Assembly: GCA_945863085.1 (NCBI GenBank)
Contig: CAMBCD010000042.1
Coordinates: forward strand, 1 to 12,672
DNA from: Bordetella parapertussis
GTDB taxonomy: Bacteria > Pseudomonadota > Gammaproteobacteria > Burkholderiales > SG8-41
DNA: 12,672 nucleotides
Direction of reading: 5' to 3'
In this document: piece by piece, positions 7,188-12,672 of the stretch
Position numbering within the stretch: the stretch's first letter is position 1
Layout of the letters: every line of letters begins with the position of its first letter
The notes under the pieces: generated by a model
The model's database searches: none
Seen by the model: the letters and a program-made list of their open reading frames with translations, nothing else
Told to the model about the DNA's origin: nothing
Made by a program: the position numbers and the translations under genes

Positions 7188-8660
7188 TCATGCTTTTCCC
7201 TGACCACCGATGCCCCGCGGCGCGCGCTGGTGCCAGTCGGTCGCCAGCTGGTACTGGTGCGCGACATTGAGCATGCGCACCTCGTCAAAATAATTGCCGA
7301 TGATCTGCAGCCCGACCGGCAATCCGCCGCCGTCAAAGCCGCAGGGGATCGACATGCCGGGCAGCCCCGCGAGGTTCACCGCGATGGTGTAAATGTCCGA
7401 CAGGTACATCTGCACCGGGTCCGCGCTTTTTTCGCCGATCTTGAATGCGGTGGTCGGACTGGTCGGCCCCATGATGACATCGCATTGCTTGAATGCTTCG
7501 ACAAAATCACCGGCAATCAGCCGCCGCAGTTTCTGCGCGCGGATGTAATAGGCATCGTAATAACCGTGCGACAGCACATAGGTGCCGATCAGGATGCGGC
7601 GTTTCACTTCCGCACCGAAACCCTCGGCACGCGAGCGTTTGTACATGTCCATCAGGTCGGTGTATTCCGCCGCACGATGGCCGTAACGCACGCCATCGAA
7701 ACGCGACAGGTTGCTCGAGGCTTCGGCCGGCGCCAGCACGTAATACACCGGTACCGACAGTTCCATGTTGGGCAGGCTGATGTCGACCACGGTGGCGCCG
7801 AGTTTTTTGTATTCGGCCACCGCCGCTTCGACCGCGCGCTGCACGTCCGGCGTCAGGCCTGCGGCAAAAAATTCCTTGGGCAGACCGATGCGCAATCCGG
7901 CCAGCGGCCGCGCCAGGTCGCGGTTGTAGTCTTCAGCGGGGCGCTCGAGGCTGGTGGAGTCGCGTGGATCATGGCCGGCCATCACGTTCAGCAACAAACC
8001 GAGGTCTTCCGCGCTGCGCGCCATCGGCCCGGCCTGATCAAGACTGGAGGCGAAAGCAATCATGCCGTAACGCGATACCACGCCGTAGGTCGGCTTCAGT
8101 CCGCAGATGCCGGTCAGCGCCGCAGGCTGGCGGATCGAACCGCCGGTGTCGGTGCCGGTGGCGGCGGGTGCCAGGCGCGCGGCCACCGCAACGGCTGAAC
8201 CGCCGGAACTGCCACCGGGCACCAAATCGCGGTTCCACGGATTGCGCACCGGGCCGAAATACGAGGTTTCGTTGGACGACCCCATTGCGAATTCGTCCAT
8301 GTTGGTCTTGCCCAGCGTCACCATGCCCGCTGCGTTGCAGCGCTCGACCACATGTGCATCGTACGGCGCGACGAAATTCGCCAACATGCGCGAGCCGCAG
8401 GTGGTCAGCCAGCCCTGCGCACAGAAAATATCCTTGTGCGCCAGCGGGACTCCGGTCAGCGGGCCGGCGCGGCCGGCGGCACGCTGCGCATCCGCAGCCT
8501 GCGCCTGCGCCAGGGTGCGTTCTGCATCGACCGTGATGAAACACCCAAGGTCTTTATTTAAGCCATTGATTTTATTTATAAAATCTTGCGACAACTCGGC
8601 GCTGGAGCAGGCCCCGGCGGCAAGTTGTACAGACAGTTCTTTGAGGGTGGCGTTGGACAT
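7188..8660 (-). CDS. gatA: Asp-tRNA(Asn)/Glu-tRNA(Gln) amidotransferase subunit A
   Basis: A 490-residue amidase-signature protein, the usual GatA length. It hydrolyses glutamine and delivers ammonia to GatB. The Ser-cisSer-Lys catalytic set is complete: Lys76 in PLAHKDIF, Ser151 in PGGSSGGSA, and the nucleophile Ser175 in [11 protein letters not shown]. The spacing between them matches the family. [11 protein letters not shown] and the C-terminal [10 protein letters not shown] segment are also present. The ATG at 8660 gives [10 protein letters not shown], a normal family start, although no clear ribosome site precedes it. gatC lies 51 bases upstream on the same strand, a gap with no visible signal. 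The gene is separated from gatB by the inverted-repeat element. Confidence 0.97.
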   Translation of the reverse strand: MSNATLKELSVQLAAGACSSAELSQDFINKINGLNKDLGCFITVDAERTLAQAQAADAQRAAGRAGPLTGVPLAHKDIFCAQGWLTTCGSRMLANFVAPYDAHVVERCNAAGMVTLGKTNMDEFAMGSSNETSYFGPVRNPWNRDLVPGGSSGGSAVAVAARLAPAATGTDTGGSIRQPAALTGICGLKPTYGVVSRYGMIAFASSLDQAGPMARSAEDLGLLLNVMAGHDPRDSTSLERPAEDYNRDLARPLAGLRIGLPKEFFAAGLTPDVQRAVEAAVAEYKKLGATVVDISLPNMELSVPVYYVLAPAEASSNLSRFDGVRYGHRAAEYTDLMDMYKRSRAEGFGAEVKRRILIGTYVLSHGYYDAYYIRAQKLRRLIAGDFVEAFKQCDVIMGPTSPTTAFKIGEKSADPVQMYLSDIYTIAVNLAGLPGMSIPCGFDGGGLPVGLQIIGNYFDEVRMLNVAHQYQLATDWHQRAPRGIGGQGKA

Positions 8661-8711
8661 TGCAGGACTGCGATTCCGCGAAGCACAAGGGACTCCGCTG
8701 TTTGGATTACC

Positions 8712-8999
8712 TTATTCGATCACCTTCGGTACGAGATACAGCCCTGCTTCAACCTCCGGCGCAACCGCCTGGAAGCGATCACGCTGATCGCCCTCGGTCA
8801 CCGCATCCGGGCGCAGTCGCAAGGCCAGATCCTGGGCATGGGACATCGGCGTGATGCCGGACACATCAATGGCCTGCATCTGCTCAATCATGCCGAAAAC
8901 GCGGGTCAGTTGTGCGAGCGCAGCCCCGGCTTCTGCATCATCAACAGCGATCCGCGCCAAGTGCGCAGCACGCCGCACATCGTCGAGCGTCAAGGCCAT
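8712..8999 (-). CDS. gatC: Asp-tRNA(Asn)/Glu-tRNA(Gln) amidotransferase subunit C
   Basis: A 95-residue GatC, the small subunit that wraps around GatA and holds it to GatB. The N-terminal helix [17 protein letters not shown] (3-19), the later helix [19 protein letters not shown], and the [20 protein letters not shown] segment (68-87) are the standard GatC pattern. The ending LYLVPKVIE is also typical. It is the first gene of gatCAB and diverges from mreB across 117 bases. A -10 candidate TATGAT (- strand, 9042-9047), with TTGATG 16 bases further upstream, could drive the operon. Confidence 0.95.
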   Translation of the reverse strand: MALTLDDVRRAAHLARIAVDDAEAGAALAQLTRVFGMIEQMQAIDVSGITPMSHAQDLALRLRPDAVTEGDQRDRFQAVAPEVEAGLYLVPKVIE

Positions 9000-10160
<1,161 letters not shown>

Positions 10161-10246
10161 TGCTTCGCGTCCCGGCCTGCGTTCGCATCCAGGCCCCTGC
10201 AGGCTGCGCGAACAAGCCCGCGCACGGCGGCAAACGGTAACGCGCC

Positions 10247-11143
10247 ATGGAACACACGCCACCGCCGCTGTTCCGCACCGGGCCTACACCGCTGGCGCGG
10301 CTGATGATCTTTGCCATGCTCTCCACGGTGCTGCTGATTGCGGACGCCCGCTTCAACTACCTGACCACGCTGCGACAGATTACCGCCGTCATCGTCTACC
10401 CGCTGCAGCGGCTGGCCGCAGCGCCCGCTGCGATGGGCGGCCGCATCGCTGATTTCTTCGTCACCCACAGTTCACTGCGCCGTGACAACGAACGCCTGAC
10501 CGGACAGAACCTGGAACTGGCAATGGCAGCGCAGCGCACGGAAGCCCTGCACAAGGAAAACGCCCACCTGCGCGGCCTGCTCGGCGTACGCGAACAGGTG
10601 CCGGTACCATCGATTGCCGCGGAAATCCTCTATGCCGCACGCGATCCGTTTGCGCGCAAGGTGATGATCGACCGCGGGCTGCAGCATGACATCGCTGCCG
10701 GCCGCCCGGTGGTCGATCATGTCGGCATCATCGGCCAGGTCACCCGCGCCTATCCCTGGCTGTCCGAAGTCACGCTGATCACCGACAAAGGCCACCTGGT
10801 GCCGGTGCTCAATGTACGCAGCGGCCTGCGTGCGGTGCTTGCCGGCACCGGCGACGACGGCAAACTGGAATTGCGGTTCATCCCGCTGACGGCTGATTTC
10901 CAGGTCGGCGACAAGCTGGTCACCTCGGGCATCGACGGCATCTATCCGCCCGGCCTGCCGGTGGCTGAAGTCACCCAGGTCGAACGCAACACCGCATACC
11001 TGTTCGCCAGCATCGCCTGCAAACCCTTGGCCGGCGTCAATGCCGGTACCCAGGTGCTGGTGCTGGGACCGCTGCCTGCCCTGCCTGAACGCCCCGTGGA
11101 TACACCGGCGACCACGCCGCAAAAGAAAAAGGGGAGATCCTGA
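10247..11143 (+). CDS. mreC: Rod shape-determining protein MreC
   Basis: A 298-residue bitopic inner-membrane protein. A short cytoplasmic N-terminus MEHTPPPLFR resembles other betaproteobacterial MreC starts. One membrane helix follows at about 17-34, then a periplasmic coiled coil at about 76-112 and the two beta-barrel subdomains. These include ARDPFARKVMIDRG and GDKLVTSGIDGIYPPGLPVA, both typical of the family. MreC activates and scaffolds PBP2/RodA and links them to MreB. The C-terminus is Pro/Lys-rich (after residue 280), as expected for a disordered tail. The stop overlaps the mreD start (TGATG), with GGGGAG upstream as ribosome site. Confidence 0.96.
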   Translation: MEHTPPPLFRTGPTPLARLMIFAMLSTVLLIADARFNYLTTLRQITAVIVYPLQRLAAAPAAMGGRIADFFVTHSSLRRDNERLTGQNLELAMAAQRTEALHKENAHLRGLLGVREQVPVPSIAAEILYAARDPFARKVMIDRGLQHDIAAGRPVVDHVGIIGQVTRAYPWLSEVTLITDKGHLVPVLNVRSGLRAVLAGTGDDGKLELRFIPLTADFQVGDKLVTSGIDGIYPPGLPVAEVTQVERNTAYLFASIACKPLAGVNAGTQVLVLGPLPALPERPVDTPATTPQKKKGRS

Positions 11144-11664
11144 TGGCCGCGGGTCCGATGTCGCCGCAGGAACTGCTGCTGCCTGTCCGGCCGGGGTTCA
11201 TCGTGCTGACGCTGGTCGCGGCGCTGCTCTGCAACCTGCTGCCGTGGTCCGGCTGGGCCATGTGGATGGCACCGGATTTTGTCGCTTTGATAGTCCTCTA
11301 CTGGTGCATCCACGAACCGCGGAAAATCGGTTTCCTCACCGCCTGGTGCCTCGGCCTGCTGATGGACATTGCCGACGGCAGCCTGTTCGGCCAGCACGCG
11401 ATGGCCTACATCATTCTCGCTTATGCCGGCATGGTGCTGCACCGACGGGTGCAGCGCTTCGCAATGACGCAGCAGATCCTGCACGTGATTCCGCTGCTGC
11501 TGCTGATCGACCTCGTCGTGCTGCTGGTGCGCGCGCTGTCCGGCGCCGATTTCCCCGGTTACGCCTACTTCCTCGGCAGCCTCAGCGGCGCCGCATTGTG
11601 GCCGGTGCTGACCCGCCTGCTGAAACTGCCGCAACGCCCGCGCCCCGATCCGGACCGTGTCTGA
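11143..11664 (+). CDS. mreD: Rod shape-determining protein MreD
   Basis: A 173-residue polytopic membrane protein with five to six hydrophobic segments, consistent with MreD. The segment GLLMDIADGSLFGQHAMAYI is the conserved family region. MreD binds MreC and helps hold the elongasome in the membrane. The ATG overlaps the mreC stop by one base, and its own 3' end overlaps the PBP2 GTG start by eight bases, so the three are probably translated in series. The arginine- and proline-rich C-terminus is cytoplasmic by expectation. MreD sequences diverge quickly, so position in the operon is a major part of the evidence. Confidence 0.93.
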   Translation: MAAGPMSPQELLLPVRPGFIVLTLVAALLCNLLPWSGWAMWMAPDFVALIVLYWCIHEPRKIGFLTAWCLGLLMDIADGSLFGQHAMAYIILAYAGMVLHRRVQRFAMTQQILHVIPLLLLIDLVVLLVRALSGADFPGYAYFLGSLSGAALWPVLTRLLKLPQRPRPDPDRV

Positions 11665-12672
11665 GCTGTCGATCAATCCCGGTATCGAGATTCGCGATTC
11701 CGAACGCGAGCTGGATCGTTTCCGCCAGCGTCTGGCGATCCTCGGTTTTTTCGTACTCGGCCTGTTCGGCCTGCTGTTCATGCGTTTTTTTTACCTGCAG
11801 GTGATCCAGCACGGCCACTACAGCACGCTGGCTGAAGCCAATCGCATTTCGATCCTGCCGATCGCACCGCATCGCGGCATCATTGTCGACCGCAACGGCG
11901 TCATGCTCGCCCATAACTATTCGGCATACACACTGGAAATTACCCCGAGCAAGGTGCAGAACATCGATGACACCATCGACGGCCTGGCCGGGATCGTCGA
12001 AATCACGTCACGCGACCGCCGCCGCTTCCGCAAACTGCTGGAAGAGAGCAAACGTTTCGAAAGCCTGCCGATCCGCACCCGCCTCTCTGACGAGGAAATC
12101 GCGCGTTTTGCCGTGCATCGTTACCGTTTCCCCGGCGTCGAAGCCAAGGCCCGGCTGTTCCGCCAGTATCCGCAGGGCGAGATGTTTTCGCATGTCGTCG
12201 GCCACATCGGCCGCATCAACCAGCGCGAAGTCGAACAACTGGAAAAAGAAGAACGGCTCGCCAACTACCGCGGCAGCGACTACATCGGCAAGACCGGACT
12301 CGAACAGAGCTACGAGAAATTCCTCCACGGCACCACCGGCGTAGAGGAGGTCGAGGTCGATTCCGGCGGACGCGCCGTGCGCACGCTGTCGCGTACGCCA
12401 CCGGTGTCGGGCAACAACCTGGTGCTCAACCTTGATGCCAGGCTGCAGGAAGTCGCCTACAACGCCTTCGGCGACCGGCGCGGCGCACTGGTCGCCATCG
12501 ATCCCGCGACCGGCGGCATCCTCGCTTTTGTCAGCAAACCGGGATTCGACCCCAACCTGTTTGTCGACGGCATCGACCCGCAAAGCTGGAGCGAATTGAA
12601 CGGTTCGCCGGACAAACCGCTGCTGAACCGGGCCAGCGCCGGCACCTACCCGCCGGGCTCGACCTTCAAACC
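11657..12672 (+). CDS. mrdA: Penicillin-binding protein 2 (MrdA), N-terminal part, runs off the window
   Basis: Open from GTG 11657 to the right edge, giving 338 complete codons. It is a class B peptidoglycan transpeptidase that crosslinks the lateral wall with RodA. A cytoplasmic stretch precedes one membrane helix (about 30-46). The dimerisation/anchor domain then carries APHRGIIVDRNG, the FRQYPQGEMFSHVVGHIGRI segment, and SDYIGKTGLEQSYE. The transpeptidase domain begins near GALVAIDPATGGILAFVSKP. The window ends on YPPGSTFKP, which contains the SxxK motif with the acylating serine, so the SxN and KTG motifs are not visible. No ATG occurs upstream of the membrane helix, so the overlapping GTG is the best start. 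A rodA gene is expected next but lies outside. Confidence 0.95.
   Translation, partial: MSELSINPGIEIRDSERELDRFRQRLAILGFFVLGLFGLLFMRFFYLQVIQHGHYSTLAEANRISILPIAPHRGIIVDRNGVMLAHNYSAYTLEITPSKVQNIDDTIDGLAGIVEITSRDRRRFRKLLEESKRFESLPIRTRLSDEEIARFAVHRYRFPGVEAKARLFRQYPQGEMFSHVVGHIGRINQREVEQLEKEERLANYRGSDYIGKTGLEQSYEKFLHGTTGVEEVEVDSGGRAVRTLSRTPPVSGNNLVLNLDARLQEVAYNAFGDRRGALVAIDPATGGILAFVSKPGFDPNLFVDGIDPQSWSELNGSPDKPLLNRASAGTYPPGSTFK

Noticed and set aside
7009..7336. Small - strand open frames in and beside the gatA-gatB spacer
   Set aside because: Their peptides come from the inverted repeat or from out-of-frame gatA codons, with no ribosome site of note.

Overview
The window looks like a chromosomal segment of a betaproteobacterium. 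It is GC-rich, and the gene neighbourhoods metX-metW-ampG, gatCAB diverging from mreB, and mreBCD followed by the PBP2 gene are, as I recall, typical of that class. I see no phage, plasmid, IS transposase, CRISPR array, tRNA or rRNA. Coding density is high, and nearly every base not in a gene is accounted for below. No undescribed multi-gene system is evident. The non-textbook content is mostly in the non-coding sequence.

Layout: (1) 1-161, the 3' end of a gene resembling PTS enzyme I. (2) 162-354, a promoter, a SAM-II class riboswitch and a terminator hairpin that runs up to the metX start codon. (3) 355-2105, metX and metW on the + strand, for activated homoserine and methionine synthesis. 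(4) 2090-4131 on the - strand, xthA (DNA repair exonuclease) then ampG (muropeptide permease), overlapping each other, with ampG also overlapping the end of metW tail to tail. (5) 4190-5528 on the + strand, pyrE and an overlapping gene for a periplasmic DUF4124-like protein with a cysteine pair. (6) 5540-8999 on the - strand, gatC-gatA-gatB for the tRNA-dependent amidotransferase, with a 140-bp inverted-repeat element between gatA and gatB. (7) 9117-12672 on the + strand, mreB-mreC-mreD-mrdA, the rod-shape elongasome operon. It is cut by the window edge just after the PBP2 active-site SxxK motif.

Functional links: metX and metW form one translationally coupled unit that should be shut off when S-adenosylmethionine is abundant. 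AmpG recycles wall fragments, and the mre/PBP2 operon drives lateral wall synthesis, but the two lie apart and need not be co-regulated. GatCAB supplies Gln-tRNA and/or Asn-tRNA by transamidation. The strongest points for follow-up are the SAM-II riboswitch with its unusually compact expression platform and the repeat element inside the gat operon.
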